Below, in pieces: positions 27,897-37,424 of a stretch of DNA of 64,000 nt (position 1 is its first letter; the number at the start of each line of letters is the position of its first letter). This DNA is from JAVBQF01 sp031549195. Lineage in GTDB: Bacteria; Bacillota_I; Bacilli_A; RF39; UBA660. The translations under genes and the position numbers were made by a program. Where the stretch lies: assembly GCA_031549195.1 (NCBI GenBank), contig JAVBQF010000020.1:1-64000 (forward strand), given 5' to 3'. The notes under the pieces were generated by a model. It was given only the letters and a program-made list of their open reading frames with translations. It made no database searches and had not been told where the DNA came from.

Positions 27897-28703
27897 TTAT
27901 TCAAGATTTAATTTAGTTGATACTACTTTAATAGTTAAAACTTGCTCAATAATATTAAATATTAAAATAAGAATTAAACTTGCACTCATCAGTTGCAACA
28001 TTGCATTTACAGGGATAATATCCATTGATAACTCATTAATAATATTTGGATTGATTATACATACTACTCCTACAGAAATTAAAGATGCAAATTGTAATAT
28101 AATGTATATTATAATTCCATATACAACTGAAGCTATTATCTTGTTATTGTTTCTTTTGTGTCCAAGAGCAATAGCTAAATACACAGTTACTAAGTAATTA
28201 ATATATGACAAAAATATTAATCCCCCAAATATAAGTGTACCAAGTAATTTACTACCACAAACTTCTGAGAAAACTCCCATAACTGATTCTACAATTTGAA
28301 TAAAATTTGGTATTCCAATAAAAAGTGCTGATATAAGTACTATTACACTCGTAAGAAAAGTAATTATTGAACTAAGCAGTTTAGAATTAATTATAGCTTT
28401 CTTTGTCACAGGTAATGTGTTTGTCAAATACCCTTCATCTTTATATATATTATAATAAAATCTTTCTGCAGATATAAACAAAGTAAATACTAATATAATA
28501 ATTGCTGATAGGAAAAACATTATTTTAATAGGGACTGAAATCATCGACAAGATTGCAAGTTTATCTGATGATACTGCAATAAGATTATTTGTTATAAGAC
28601 TTATTCCTCTTTCTAATAACGCTAATAATATTAAAACTATATAATAAGGAATTAATCTTTTCCCCATTGATTTTAAATCATATTTCATCAATTTGCTTAA
28701 CAT
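27897..28703 (-). CDS. ABC-2 type permease of the GntR-regulated transporter
   Basis: 268 aa with about six TM helices and no large outer domain. It opens MLSKLMKYDLKSMGKRLIPYY, a pattern common to permeases beside YtrA-type regulators. It overlaps the ATPase gene by 7 nt. Third gene of the GntR-ATPase-permease operon. Firmicutes operons of this type answer to cell-wall antibiotics; that role is inferred. Confidence 0.85.
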   Translation of the reverse strand: MLSKLMKYDLKSMGKRLIPYYIVLILLALLERGISLITNNLIAVSSDKLAILSMISVPIKIMFFLSAIIILVFTLFISAERFYYNIYKDEGYLTNTLPVTKKAIINSKLLSSIITFLTSVIVLISALFIGIPNFIQIVESVMGVFSEVCGSKLLGTLIFGGLIFLSYINYLVTVYLAIALGHKRNNNKIIASVVYGIIIYIILQFASLISVGVVCIINPNIINELSMDIIPVNAMLQLMSASLILILIFNIIEQVLTIKVVSTKLNLE

Positions 28704-29389
28704 TTAAATTCCTCCCTAAATATTTGATCTATGGAACCGTTTCTTTTTGTTCTTAATACATCAGCATCCTCATTAACAATAACCTTTCCATCTTTTAAAA
28801 AGATTACCCTATCTAATAGCTTTTCAATATCCGCTATTAAATGAGTAGATATTATAATTGTAGAGTCATCACTGAAATTATTTAGTATTGTATCTAATAT
28901 GTAGTCTCTTGCAGCTGGGTCTACTCCACCTATTGGTTCATCTAATATATATAAATCTGCTTTCCTACTCATTACCATTACAAGCTGAACTTTCTCTTTA
29001 GTCCCCTTTGACATAGTCTTTAATTTATCGTTTTCATTTAAGTTTAATTTCTTTAATAATTTTCTTGCTTTTGTTGCATCAAAATCTAAATAGAAATCTT
29101 GAAATAGTTGAATTAGTTCATTTACTCTCATATTAAAGTTCAAATAAGTTCTCTCAGGCAAATAAGATATTACCTTCTTACTTTCAATACCTGGTATATT
29201 ACCATTTACTAGTATCTCTCCACTTGTTTTAGTAAGTAGGTCATTAATTAATTTTATTAGTGTTGTTTTACCACTTCCATTGGGACCCAAAAGCCCATAT
29301 ATTTTACCCTTTTCGATTTTTAGATTAACATCTTTAAGTACATACTTCTCTTCATATTTCTTGCATAGTTTTTTACATTCCAATAGCAT
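28697..29389 (-). CDS. ABC transporter ATP-binding protein, YtrB-like
   Basis: 230 aa. Walker A is GPNGSGKT, the signature region MSKGTKEKVQLV is a weak variant of LSGGQ, Walker B is LYILDEPIGG and the H-loop lies in ISTHLIAD. The atypical signature is characteristic of the YtrB/BcrA-like ATPases paired with GntR-YtrA regulators. It overlaps the regulator stop by 1 nt and the permease by 7 nt. Confidence 0.92.
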   Translation of the reverse strand: MLLECKKLCKKYEEKYVLKDVNLKIEKGKIYGLLGPNGSGKTTLIKLINDLLTKTSGEILVNGNIPGIESKKVISYLPERTYLNFNMRVNELIQLFQDFYLDFDATKARKLLKKLNLNENDKLKTMSKGTKEKVQLVMVMSRKADLYILDEPIGGVDPAARDYILDTILNNFSDDSTIIISTHLIADIEKLLDRVIFLKDGKVIVNEDADVLRTKRNGSIDQIFREEFKC

Positions 29390-29751
29390 TATTTACCATC
29401 CTCCTCTTGTAAATATTTGATCAAGTCCTTATTGTCTAATTTTAAAGATCTCATTTCTAAAATAAATCTGCTAATTTTACTTTCTATGTAATTATTTTTC
29501 TCTTTAATCAATAAGTTTTTATCTTCTGTTACAAATTTACCACTAGTTCTTTTTGTAATTATTAATCCAGTATATTCAAGTTCTGCTAATGCCTTCTGCA
29601 TTGTATTAGGATTTACTCCAGATTCTAAAGCCAAATCTCTAACGGATGGAATCTTTTCACCTAATTTTAACTCACCTGTAATTATACTTACTTTTAATTG
29701 TTCTAATAACTGCATATAAATAGGTTGCTCATTGCTAAAAGCCCATTCCAT
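29389..29751 (-). CDS. GntR-family repressor, YtrA type
   Basis: 120 aa. The winged HTH begins QPIYMQLLEQLKVSIITGEL, with IPSVRDLALESGVNPNTMQK as recognition region, and only a short helical C-terminal dimerisation tail, typical of the YtrA subgroup. First gene of the ABC operon. A palindromic site over the promoter suggests autorepression. Confidence 0.92.
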   Translation of the reverse strand: MEWAFSNEQPIYMQLLEQLKVSIITGELKLGEKIPSVRDLALESGVNPNTMQKALAELEYTGLIITKRTSGKFVTEDKNLLIKEKNNYIESKISRFILEMRSLKLDNKDLIKYLQEEDGK

Positions 29752-29766
29752 TTAATCACCTCCACC

Positions 29767-29818
29767 AACTGTATTACTTAATTAACACAGTTATACAATA
29801 TATTTTTTTGTTTGTCAA
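29767..29818 (-). promoter_or_regulatory. Promoter and operator of the GntR-ABC operon
   Basis: Read on the minus strand: TTGACA (29813-29818), 17-bp spacer, TATAAC (29790-29795). A 26-bp near-perfect palindrome with AACTGT/ACAGTT ends covers 29767-29792, overlapping the -10 and transcription start, in the position expected for a YtrA-type repressor site. Confidence 0.8.
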
Positions 29819-29820
29819 TA

Positions 29821-29844
29821 AAAAAAGAAAGCTTAACTTTCTTT
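29821..29844 (-). terminator. Terminator of the formate/nitrite channel gene
   Basis: Stem AAAGAAAG/CTTTCTTT with a 5-nt loop, overlapping the last codons, followed on the minus strand by a T-run. Confidence 0.75.
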
Positions 29845-30609
29845 AGATCCATAATATATTAGTATTGATATGATGAGACCCCCAACTATATTTCCTATAG
29901 TTACTGGTAGTAAATTATTAAATAGATAGTTTCCAACATTAATACTTGATACATCTATATTGCCAATCAAATCTATATTCAATTTAGATATTAGAGCAAT
30001 CGGTATATAGTACATATTAGCAACACAATGTTCAAATCCACCAATTATAAATGCCAGTATCGGAAAAACTATTACAATAATTTTAGATGTTGTTTCCTTA
30101 ACTGACATTGATAATATTACTGCAAGTGATACTAAAATATTGCATAAAATACCAGATGTAAAAGCTTTAACAAATGATAACTCTAATTTTTTAGTTGCTA
30201 GACTAACACTATAATGTGCTATTTCATTGCTGTATGATGATAAAAGCCCAGAGTAATATACTAAAACAGCAATAATTAAAGCTCCTATCATATTAGAAAT
30301 GTATATAATTAGTAAGTTTTTTAAATATTCTTTTAAAGTTGCTTTCTTATCAAGAACAGAAGTTATACCAATTATATTGCCTGTAAACAGCTGGGCTCCT
30401 GTTAATACTACACTTATTAGTCCCATAGAAAACACTATTCCGCTTAAAAATTTTGAAATACCAATATCCATAGTCTTTGATGATAGTATTGTCGCTGCTA
30501 CTGCTGCTAGTGCTATAAACATTCCAGCTAGTATTCCAAGAATTATTTGCTTCTTCAAATCTTTTTTTATTTTATTTGTACTAACATCCACTATTTCATT
30601 ACTTCGCAT
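29833..30609 (-). CDS. Formate/nitrite transporter family channel
   Basis: Pentameric FNT channel passing formate, nitrite or related small anions. Six TM helices are visible, with the pore motif GAQLFTGNIIG and the second-half signature AFIIGGFEHCVANMYYIP. The start at 30609 (MRSNEIVD) follows TTGGTGAA; the longer frame lacks a ribosome site. Formate export would fit mixed-acid fermentation in an anaerobe, but no formate lyase gene is in the window. Confidence 0.9.
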   Translation of the reverse strand: MRSNEIVDVSTNKIKKDLKKQIILGILAGMFIALAAVAATILSSKTMDIGISKFLSGIVFSMGLISVVLTGAQLFTGNIIGITSVLDKKATLKEYLKNLLIIYISNMIGALIIAVLVYYSGLLSSYSNEIAHYSVSLATKKLELSFVKAFTSGILCNILVSLAVILSMSVKETTSKIIVIVFPILAFIIGGFEHCVANMYYIPIALISKLNIDLIGNIDVSSINVGNYLFNNLLPVTIGNIVGGLIISILIYYGSKES

Positions 30610-30671
30610 AAAATTCACCAAGTTCAATACTAACATACAAAGTATAAATAAGCAATGAAAAAAGAATATTG

Positions 30672-32153
30672 CTACTCTTCCTTACTATCAAAGAAATCAT
30701 CAACAAAATTCTCTTCTTCCTCTATTATTCTTAATTCTTGTTTTGGCTCAACATTCTTATGGTCTTCTATATTAACTCCTGTATTATCCAATTCTTGAAC
30801 AAACTTCCAACCTCTTTTGTCTGGTTTAATAGGATCTTCAAGAGGATCATTAATAGGTACCTCTTTAAGTGATTTTTCAAATTTAAAATAGTCTAATGCC
30901 TTTTCAAGTTTAGCGGGCTCATTTGGATTTTTATCTGCTTGTAAATCTGTTGTTTCTTCTTCCTCTTGTTTAGACATTGTATTAATTGTGCCAGATAATA
31001 TGACAGAATCAATTTCATCAGTTGTTGCAAATCTTTTATTTAATGCTGACTTTGCAGTTATATTAACAGGATTAACCGCTGTCATATGAACTTCTTCGGG
31101 CGGATTATAATTTGGGAGTATATTTGGCCTAGACATTGTTTGTAATACAGGTTTTTCCTCTAAATCCGGTTCCAATTTTTCCCTTTTTTCATTAATAACA
31201 TCTTCTGCTGGCATTAATGCTCTACCAAGATGAATATCTAAATCTGTAACTTCACCATTCTCAATAGCTATTATATCTTTAAATACTACATCAAACTTTG
31301 GCATTTCTTTTCTTATGACATCAGGATATATATTTTTACTATTTTCCAAAGCTTTTTTAAAATCAAATATATCTACCCATTCCCTATTATCAAATACAGC
31401 ATATGAAAATGCTTGCTTCATTATAGTTAAAGATATATCAGGATATCTTGATCCGATTGCAAACACTCTTTTATACTCATCTGTCATATCAACTACAAAC
31501 TTCATTATCTGACTCTGCTGAAAATTTGAATATTTTAATTTCCTACCAGTTGTTTTTTCTATTTTGGGAAGTGTTCCCATCATTATTTGGACAACCTCTT
31601 CTTTAGTTGGTTCTGGTACATCAACCTTTTGAAAACGCCTTGTAAATGCTTTATCCCTTAAAATATATCTTTCATATTCCTCTGTAGTAGTAGCACCGAT
31701 AACTTTAATACTACCACGACCTAATCCCTCTTTAAAAATATTAGCAAAATCTAACGATGAAGAATCAGTAGCGCCAATCAGCATGTGTATTTCATCAACA
31801 AATAGAATAAGTTTATCTCTTTGCTTTAATTCATCTATCATTATTTGAACTTTACTTTCCCCATCAGGCATAGTACCCAAAAGTGATGCTGTTTTAATAT
31901 TAATAATAGTATATCCTTTTAATGCCTCTGGTACTTCATCCTTTTGAATCTTATATGCTAGTCCCTCTACTATAGCGGTTTTACCAATACCTGGTTTTCC
32001 TATTAATATTGCTGATTTTTCTGGAGTTAAAAGTATCAAAATAAGTTCTTTTATTTGTTTTTCTCTTCCAATAGCAGGATTAGTTATATATGCTTCTTTG
32101 GTTACATTAGTTCCATATCTATCCAAAACACTAAATGCTTTTTTATCATCCAT
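30672..32153 (-). CDS. Clp-type AAA+ ATPase with a single (D1-like) module
   Basis: 493 aa. It starts LDRYGTNVTKEAYI and NPAIGREKQIKELI, as in the D1 module of ClpA/B/C. Walker A GKPGIGKT (52-59), Walker B LFVDEIH (117-123), sensor 1 IKVIGATTTEEYERYI and the Arg-finger region AFTRRFQKV follow. Residues about 300-493 are Pro/Glu-rich and look disordered. There is no N-domain, middle domain, D2 module or ClpP-binding loop, so it is not a standard Clp unfoldase. It may act on a dedicated partner. Confidence 0.85.
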   Translation of the reverse strand: MDDKKAFSVLDRYGTNVTKEAYITNPAIGREKQIKELILILLTPEKSAILIGKPGIGKTAIVEGLAYKIQKDEVPEALKGYTIINIKTASLLGTMPDGESKVQIMIDELKQRDKLILFVDEIHMLIGATDSSSLDFANIFKEGLGRGSIKVIGATTTEEYERYILRDKAFTRRFQKVDVPEPTKEEVVQIMMGTLPKIEKTTGRKLKYSNFQQSQIMKFVVDMTDEYKRVFAIGSRYPDISLTIMKQAFSYAVFDNREWVDIFDFKKALENSKNIYPDVIRKEMPKFDVVFKDIIAIENGEVTDLDIHLGRALMPAEDVINEKREKLEPDLEEKPVLQTMSRPNILPNYNPPEEVHMTAVNPVNITAKSALNKRFATTDEIDSVILSGTINTMSKQEEEETTDLQADKNPNEPAKLEKALDYFKFEKSLKEVPINDPLEDPIKPDKRGWKFVQELDNTGVNIEDHKNVEPKQELRIIEEEENFVDDFFDSKEE

Positions 32154-32216
32154 AAATAATCCTCCTAACTATTAAATAGTATAACACATTTAGAAAAGTT
32201 TAAAAATAAAATAAGT

Positions 32217-32240
32217 AAAAAAGATGCCTACTAGACATCT
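32217..32240 (-). terminator. Terminator after the 235-aa gene
   Basis: Stem AGATG/CATCT with a loop of about 9 nt, followed on the minus strand by TTTTTT. Modest stability. Confidence 0.55.
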
Positions 32241-32248
32241 ATTTTCGA

Positions 32249-32956
32249 TTATTCATAAAATTCGCTTGAGACAATAAGTAATAAATCTTGCATAACATTT
32301 TCTTGCGGTTGATTTTTCACTAAAAATGGGATGAATTTATCGTTTGGTATAAATCTTTTAGGCAGCATCTTACAGTTTTTAAGAACATATGTAACACACC
32401 AAGTTTCTGCATCACTACCTGCTACACTTTCTCCAACCTTCCAATAAAAAGTGCTTTGATCATTTCTTAAATTTTTGATTAATTTGCTCATATCCGCTGG
32501 TATATCAGATTCTTTTTTTAAACAGGCTATTTTATCTGCGACTTCTCTTAAATATTTTTTATCGTATCTATGCTTCTCGTCAAGTGCAAATACAATAACT
32601 ATTCCAGTCATGTCATTATCACCTGGTTCCCATAATGCCCCGTGTGCTTGAACTACTGCGCCATATATTAATGGTGCATTAGCAACCTTATCAAAAAATT
32701 TTGTTTTTCCAAACAACGGTGCCTTACCAGCTCCTCGCTTACAGAAATCAGAATTAATGTCTCTTGGAACTTTTTTAAATTCGTCTAATCTTTCTAAATG
32801 TGTTTCATTTTTTAATCTTTCTTTTTGTTTTGCAATTGCTTCACTCCTTAGTTTAAGAACTTGCTCTTTGTTCATTCCTTTACTAACTAAATCATCAATA
32901 TCTTCATCTTTTAAATTCCTATAATATTGATCTTGTGCATCTTGTATTTTTCCCAT
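32249..32956 (-). CDS. Conserved hypothetical protein, 235 aa
   Basis: Not recognised. A helical, highly charged N-terminus (1-75) is followed by a mixed domain with APLIYGAVVQAHGALWEPGD, then IVIVFALDEKHRYD and a helical tail. No TM helix or signal is seen. AAGGAGAA precedes the ATG. Expressed separately from the neighbouring AAA+ gene (terminator between), although the two lie on the same strand 96 bp apart. Confidence 0.7.
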   Translation of the reverse strand: MGKIQDAQDQYYRNLKDEDIDDLVSKGMNKEQVLKLRSEAIAKQKERLKNETHLERLDEFKKVPRDINSDFCKRGAGKAPLFGKTKFFDKVANAPLIYGAVVQAHGALWEPGDNDMTGIVIVFALDEKHRYDKKYLREVADKIACLKKESDIPADMSKLIKNLRNDQSTFYWKVGESVAGSDAETWCVTYVLKNCKMLPKRFIPNDKFIPFLVKNQPQENVMQDLLLIVSSEFYE

Positions 32957-33003
32957 ACTAAATTCTCCTTATCTCATTGCATATATTATATCATTTATAA
33001 TTA

Positions 33004-33516
33004 TTAGTTCATATCTTTATATTGCTTTAATGCTTCCAACATTTCTTCAACAATCACAGAATTATTAGAATAAGCTTTTAAATTCTTAATTAGTTCATTT
33101 TCTATATTATTCAAATCAATATATCTTAATTCAAAGTTCCCTTCTAATTCTCCTTCATCATAATTAGCATTTTTTAAATCATACTTTTCATCTGTTCTAA
33201 TTAAATAATAATATATCTCATTACAACGGTTAATACCTTTATCACGATAGTTTTTAGAAAAATATCTTATTAAAAGGAATGGCTTTGAATTAGTAACATC
33301 AATTGTTATTCCTGTTTCTTCTTTTATTTCTCTTTTTAAGCCCTCTACTAAAGTCTCTCCTTCTTCTAAATGACCACCAGGAAATTGATAAGTATTACGA
33401 CAATAACCAAGCAATATTTCATTTTCAGAATTTATTATTAATGCTTTTAACCTCACTACTGTTTCTTCTATGTCTTTTATTGATAAGTTATCATGGTTAT
33501 ATAATATTTCTGTCAT
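33004..33516 (-). CDS. Nudix hydrolase
   Basis: 170 aa. A complete Nudix box is seen in GHLEEGETLVEGLKREIKEE followed by TGI, with LLGYCRNTYQFPGG before it. The GYCRNTYQFPGG strand is typical of bacterial NUDIX proteins of uncertain substrate (NTP-PPase or ADP-ribose pyrophosphatase). AGAGGTGA site before the ATG. Fifteen nt separate it from the upstream metallophosphatase gene, so co-transcription is likely. Confidence 0.9.
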   Translation of the reverse strand: MTEILYNHDNLSIKDIEETVVRLKALIINSENEILLGYCRNTYQFPGGHLEEGETLVEGLKREIKEETGITIDVTNSKPFLLIRYFSKNYRDKGINRCNEIYYYLIRTDEKYDLKNANYDEGELEGNFELRYIDLNNIENELIKNLKAYSNNSVIVEEMLEALKQYKDMN

Positions 33517-33531
33517 AAAGTCACCTCTTAA

Positions 33532-34617
33532 CTAATTAACTGTTATTAAAACATATTCACTTGGCGCTCCAGTCTTAAGTGGCGCTCCCCATCCAGATAT
33601 GCCAGATGAAGTAATCGCATTAAATTTGCCTATTTCCCTTTTACCATACATCAACTTACCAGTAAAAAGAGCTTCTATTGGTCCGGCTGGAAAATATTGC
33701 CCACCATGAGTATGTCCAGACAATTGTAAATCAACTCCTAGTTCTGCATTAATATCTAAGTCGATAGGGCGATGATCTAATACAATTATATAGTCATTAT
33801 CATCCGTATTTTTAATTAGATCTTTCATATCCTCTCTATTTGTCTTATCACTGCTCCATCCAGCATCTTTTCTTCCAATTATGCTGATGTTATCAATAGT
33901 GACAACTTCATCTTCTAATACAACAATTCCATTTTTTTCTAATTCTTTTTTAACATCATTATGATTAAAGGTCTTATTACTACCATATCTATTCGCATCA
34001 TGATTACCGTATACAAAATAAATACCCAGTTTGTTACTTATATTACCTAATATTTTACAAGCGTCCTTCATATCTTTTAGAGGTGTACTTTCATCAAATA
34101 AATCGCCTGTTAATGCAACAATATCAACATTTAAGTTATTCACTTCTTCTACATATGTTTCTAATTCTTCTACTGTAACTGAATTAGACATATGTAAGTC
34201 CGATATTTGTAATATTCTTAAATTATTAATTTTACTACTCTCAATTAAATATTCAGTTTCAATTACATTATTCATATTATAGTATCCATACCCTAAAATT
34301 AAGATAGTCGTTATAATTGCCAACGCGCCTGAATATAACATATATCTATATACTTTATATTTTTTTAGTATATAATTTAGTAATTCATAAATTCCTGATA
34401 TTACCAATATATGCATATAAACATTTGAGAATATAGAAAATATATTCATTGAGCTTAAAGAAATAATACTTATAATGACTATTACAAGTATCCTTTGTTT
34501 TTTATCTAATTCTTTATTCTTAAATTCTTTTATAAATCTAAAAATGAATCTACTAAAATAAATAATACCAACTACAATATACAACAAGGCAAATATTAAA
34601 TAAATTGTTATTGTCAT
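33532..34617 (-). CDS. Membrane-anchored metallophosphoesterase, YkuE/YaeI-like
   Basis: 361 aa. About four TM helices lie in residues 1-115, then a calcineurin-like domain: LRILQISDLHMSN, VALTGDLFDES, YFVYGNHDANR and LQLSGHTHGGQYFP supply all metal ligands. Related proteins hydrolyse UDP-sugar or lipid-linked phosphates at the membrane. Upstream of the Nudix gene in the same operon. Confidence 0.9.
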   Translation of the reverse strand: MTITIYLIFALLYIVVGIIYFSRFIFRFIKEFKNKELDKKQRILVIVIISIISLSSMNIFSIFSNVYMHILVISGIYELLNYILKKYKVYRYMLYSGALAIITTILILGYGYYNMNNVIETEYLIESSKINNLRILQISDLHMSNSVTVEELETYVEEVNNLNVDIVALTGDLFDESTPLKDMKDACKILGNISNKLGIYFVYGNHDANRYGSNKTFNHNDVKKELEKNGIVVLEDEVVTIDNISIIGRKDAGWSSDKTNREDMKDLIKNTDDNDYIIVLDHRPIDLDINAELGVDLQLSGHTHGGQYFPAGPIEALFTGKLMYGKREIGKFNAITSSGISGWGAPLKTGAPSEYVLITVN

Positions 34618-34737
34618 CTTATCATTCCTTTTTTAATTACTAAGACATAAAAGCCTTTATTTTGGGTTAATTTTTTTTAATTATTTGTAACCTTATTTAA
34701 AATAAATTATGTGTTTTAAGATTTTGCTACCTAAAAA

Positions 34738-35574
34738 TTAATCATTTGCTCGAAATAATTCAGAATAAATACTTTCTATTTTATTCAATTCATCAAATTG
34801 TTCTTTGGAAGCACTTCTATTTATCATATTTGTTTTTATATTATTCATTCTTGTATCATAATTAAGACAAGCCTTTTTATTGCTTTCATCTCTTAATTTT
34901 TGCAACAAATCCAAATAATCATCTCCAACGTGAATGCTTTCAAATTGACTATCAACATATACAACATAATTCACTCTTACTCCAAGTGATAGACATCCTA
35001 AAATAAAATCTGGTAATAAGATATAACTTTTATTATGTGCTTCAATATTAGACAATTTGGCAATCTCACTTTTTAAAATTTCCTTTTCATATCTTTCTCT
35101 TGTTGCAAGTAGACTTGCCAGATTACCCGCTACAACTACATTTATAATAACATCACAATTATTAGGTATTATCTTTATTAATTCCAACAAGCTATAATCA
35201 GTTGGTGCTTTTTCTCTTAATACCGAATAACCATTTTGCATTGCATAGGAAAATAGTTCATCTCCCCATAAATGTGCGTCAAAGTTTGTAAGTCTTGCGT
35301 AATCACTTGGATATTTATCTAATATTTCTTTAGAATATTTACTAAACGAGCGATATTCATCAGAGTTTATACTTATATACTTAGATAAGTTTGCATTTCT
35401 TATAAATGTTGTCTTTCCACAACCTGGCTGACCAACAACTAACATAATAGATGGATTTTTTTCAGTGCTTTTATTTGCAAACAAATCTTTTTTAAGCAAT
35501 TCTAAAACCATATCATGTTCTTCTTTTGTCAATTTGTATTTTTCAGTTAATTTATTTAAGCTTTGGTTATCCAT
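34738..35574 (-). CDS. Zeta-toxin-like P-loop kinase
   Basis: 278 aa. P-loop VVGQPGCGKTTFIRNA, then the catalytic-Asp region ISINSDEYRSF, and LREKAPTDYSLLELI. These match the zeta-toxin/AAA_33 fold that phosphorylates UDP-sugars or other small molecules. No epsilon-like antitoxin gene is adjacent, so a housekeeping or modifying kinase is as likely as a toxin. Two nt separate it from the serine hydrolase gene; last gene of a four-gene operon. Confidence 0.78.
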   Translation of the reverse strand: MDNQSLNKLTEKYKLTKEEHDMVLELLKKDLFANKSTEKNPSIMLVVGQPGCGKTTFIRNANLSKYISINSDEYRSFSKYSKEILDKYPSDYARLTNFDAHLWGDELFSYAMQNGYSVLREKAPTDYSLLELIKIIPNNCDVIINVVVAGNLASLLATRERYEKEILKSEIAKLSNIEAHNKSYILLPDFILGCLSLGVRVNYVVYVDSQFESIHVGDDYLDLLQKLRDESNKKACLNYDTRMNNIKTNMINRSASKEQFDELNKIESIYSELFRAND

Positions 35575-35576
35575 TT

Positions 35577-36500
35577 TTATTCCTCTTCAAACAACTTTTT
35601 CATACAAGCAGTTATAGGTTTCATATTATTTTGATCAGCTGTTGTTGTTATAACCATGTTTTTATTTGGGACAACTATCATATATTGACCATCAGAGCCA
35701 TCATGATAATAAATTCCATTTTTGCATACCCACAAATTAAATCCATAGCCATATTTAGGCAATGCTCTTGATTCATCATAATTATTAGGTGTTTCAATTT
35801 GTAATTTAGTCATTTCACTAAACCAATTACTAGGTATTATTTGTAAGTTGTTGTATTTACCATTATTTAAAAATAATTTACCTATTTTATGTAAATCATT
35901 CGGAGTAATAGTTAATCCTGTGCATCCCATTGAGTGTCCTTGCTTACTTTCCACCCAAGTATAATCAGTAATTCCAATTTTATCTAACACTTCCATACCA
36001 ACGAACTGTGATAATTTCATTCCTACTACTTTTTCAATTATCATAGATAGTAAGTAAATCGGTGCATTTGTATAAAAGAAAAATTCTCCTGGATTATGTT
36101 TTATTGGATAATTTAAAGCTAATTCGCACAAATCGGTCTCACCTAAGTTGGCTGTATGCTTTTCATTTAATATCATTTCTTCATAACCCATACTTAAAGT
36201 TACTAAATGCTTTAATTTAGTTTTTTCTAAATACTTAATGTTATCTTCATTGCTAATTTTAACACTTTCAAAATAGGGCATTATATATTCTTCAAGACCA
36301 TTTTTAAAGTAACCTTTTTCAATAGCGATGCCCAAAGCTAAACTTGTCATCGTCTTACTTATTGATCGAATATTTATAAAACGTTCATTAGTAAAAATAT
36401 GTTTATATTCTTTACTATCACAAGTAATAATCAAACTTTGCATATTTAAGTTTTCTTGCTGCATTGCTTTAATTACTTCTTCAAATAATGTTTCATTCAT
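35577..36500 (-). CDS. Serine hydrolase, beta-lactamase class C-like
   Basis: 307 aa. Catalytic SxxK in IRSISKTMTSLALG, the YxN motif in FFYTNAPIYLLS, and HDGSDG near the C-terminus in place of KTG. There is no signal peptide, unlike exported penicillin-binding relatives, so an intracellular esterase or peptidase is likely. ATGA overlap with the SGNH gene. Confidence 0.88.
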   Translation of the reverse strand: MNETLFEEVIKAMQQENLNMQSLIITCDSKEYKHIFTNERFINIRSISKTMTSLALGIAIEKGYFKNGLEEYIMPYFESVKISNEDNIKYLEKTKLKHLVTLSMGYEEMILNEKHTANLGETDLCELALNYPIKHNPGEFFFYTNAPIYLLSMIIEKVVGMKLSQFVGMEVLDKIGITDYTWVESKQGHSMGCTGLTITPNDLHKIGKLFLNNGKYNNLQIIPSNWFSEMTKLQIETPNNYDESRALPKYGYGFNLWVCKNGIYYHDGSDGQYMIVVPNKNMVITTTADQNNMKPITACMKKLFEEE

Positions 36501-37141
36501 TTGACACCTCTTATACTTTCACACAATTTTCGGGCTAATTTTCTATGACTTTCTTTATCTAAGTGAACTCCATCTATACCTGTTGTTAAATCTTCATTAT
36601 TTACAAAATAACAATTGTATTTATCCGCTATTTGTTTATAGATGTTGTTTAAATCTTTTGATTTAATGTACGCACCTTCATATTTTTTTTTACAGTAATC
36701 AGTATTTTCATCAACAAGTGGAGGGCATACCAATATTAGTTTTGGAGTAGTGTTCATGAATTGTGATTTTCTATTTAATATTGTCTTAACAAAACAATCA
36801 TCTATTAGATTACCAATATCTTCTATCGTCTTATTATAAACTGCTTTTAATTCGTTAGTACCTAGCATCAAAACAACAATATCTAATGGATCATGTGTAT
36901 CTAAACATGGTATTAAATATTCATATCCATTTTTACCTTCTTTTCCTGGTCTTTCATCATTTGAAATTAATGTTCTGCTATTCAAGCCTTCTTCTATAAT
37001 TAGGTATTCTTTGCCTAATAACTGTTGTAGTATTCCTGTCCATCTTTCATCTTTTAAATATCTGTTATGGTCACTTCCTGAAATATATCCCCAAGTATTA
37101 GAATCACCATAACATAAGATTCTAGTTTCTTTATCTCTCAT
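36497..37141 (-). CDS. SGNH/GDSL-family esterase
   Basis: 214 aa. Block I RILCYGDSNTWGY with nucleophile Ser, block III VLMLGTNELK, block V DGVHLDKESHRK with the Asp-His pair. Such enzymes remove acetyl or acyl groups from carbohydrates or lipids. No signal peptide. It overlaps the upstream cupin gene by 11 nt and the downstream serine hydrolase gene by 4 nt. Confidence 0.9.
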   Translation of the reverse strand: MRDKETRILCYGDSNTWGYISGSDHNRYLKDERWTGILQQLLGKEYLIIEEGLNSRTLISNDERPGKEGKNGYEYLIPCLDTHDPLDIVVLMLGTNELKAVYNKTIEDIGNLIDDCFVKTILNRKSQFMNTTPKLILVCPPLVDENTDYCKKKYEGAYIKSKDLNNIYKQIADKYNCYFVNNEDLTTGIDGVHLDKESHRKLARKLCESIRGVK

Positions 37142-37424
37142 AGTTATTCCTCCTCAGTATATTTATGTTGCTCTGGATACCAGGCCGGGGTACAAGGTAC
37201 GCTGCTTCAAAGTTACCATCAAAAGCATAATATTCGTTTTTATCTATAAATAACACATCACCTTGTTCAAACTCAATTACTTCTTCATTATCTTGCTTAT
37301 ATAGATTTCCACTTCCATTTATAATGTAAAGAAGTTCCTTACATTCAACATTAACTTGAAATCCATTCTTTGGACTTCTGCAATTAATCTTTATTGTTGC
37401 AAAGTTTATATCAGAATCAGACAC
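37131..37424 (-). CDS. Cupin-domain protein, N-terminus disrupted or alternative start
   Basis: 97 residues of a small single-domain cupin (KELLYIINGSGNLYKQD and FEQGDVLFIDKNEYYAF). The reading frame continues upstream through AEEYSGDGYSGRDYPV to a TAA at 37470-37472, then MYCIKKN from an ATG at 37493. This suggests one nonsense change close to the start, with the GTG at 37424 as possible rescue start. First gene of the operon 37424-34738. Confidence 0.65.
   Translation of the reverse strand: MSDSDINFATIKINCRSPKNGFQVNVECKELLYIINGSGNLYKQDNEEVIEFEQGDVLFIDKNEYYAFDGNFEAAYLVPRPGIQSNINILRRNNYER

Noticed and set aside
34738..35574. Toxin-antitoxin pair based on the zeta-toxin-like gene
   Set aside because: No small antitoxin gene adjoins it; the neighbours are hydrolases in a tight operon.
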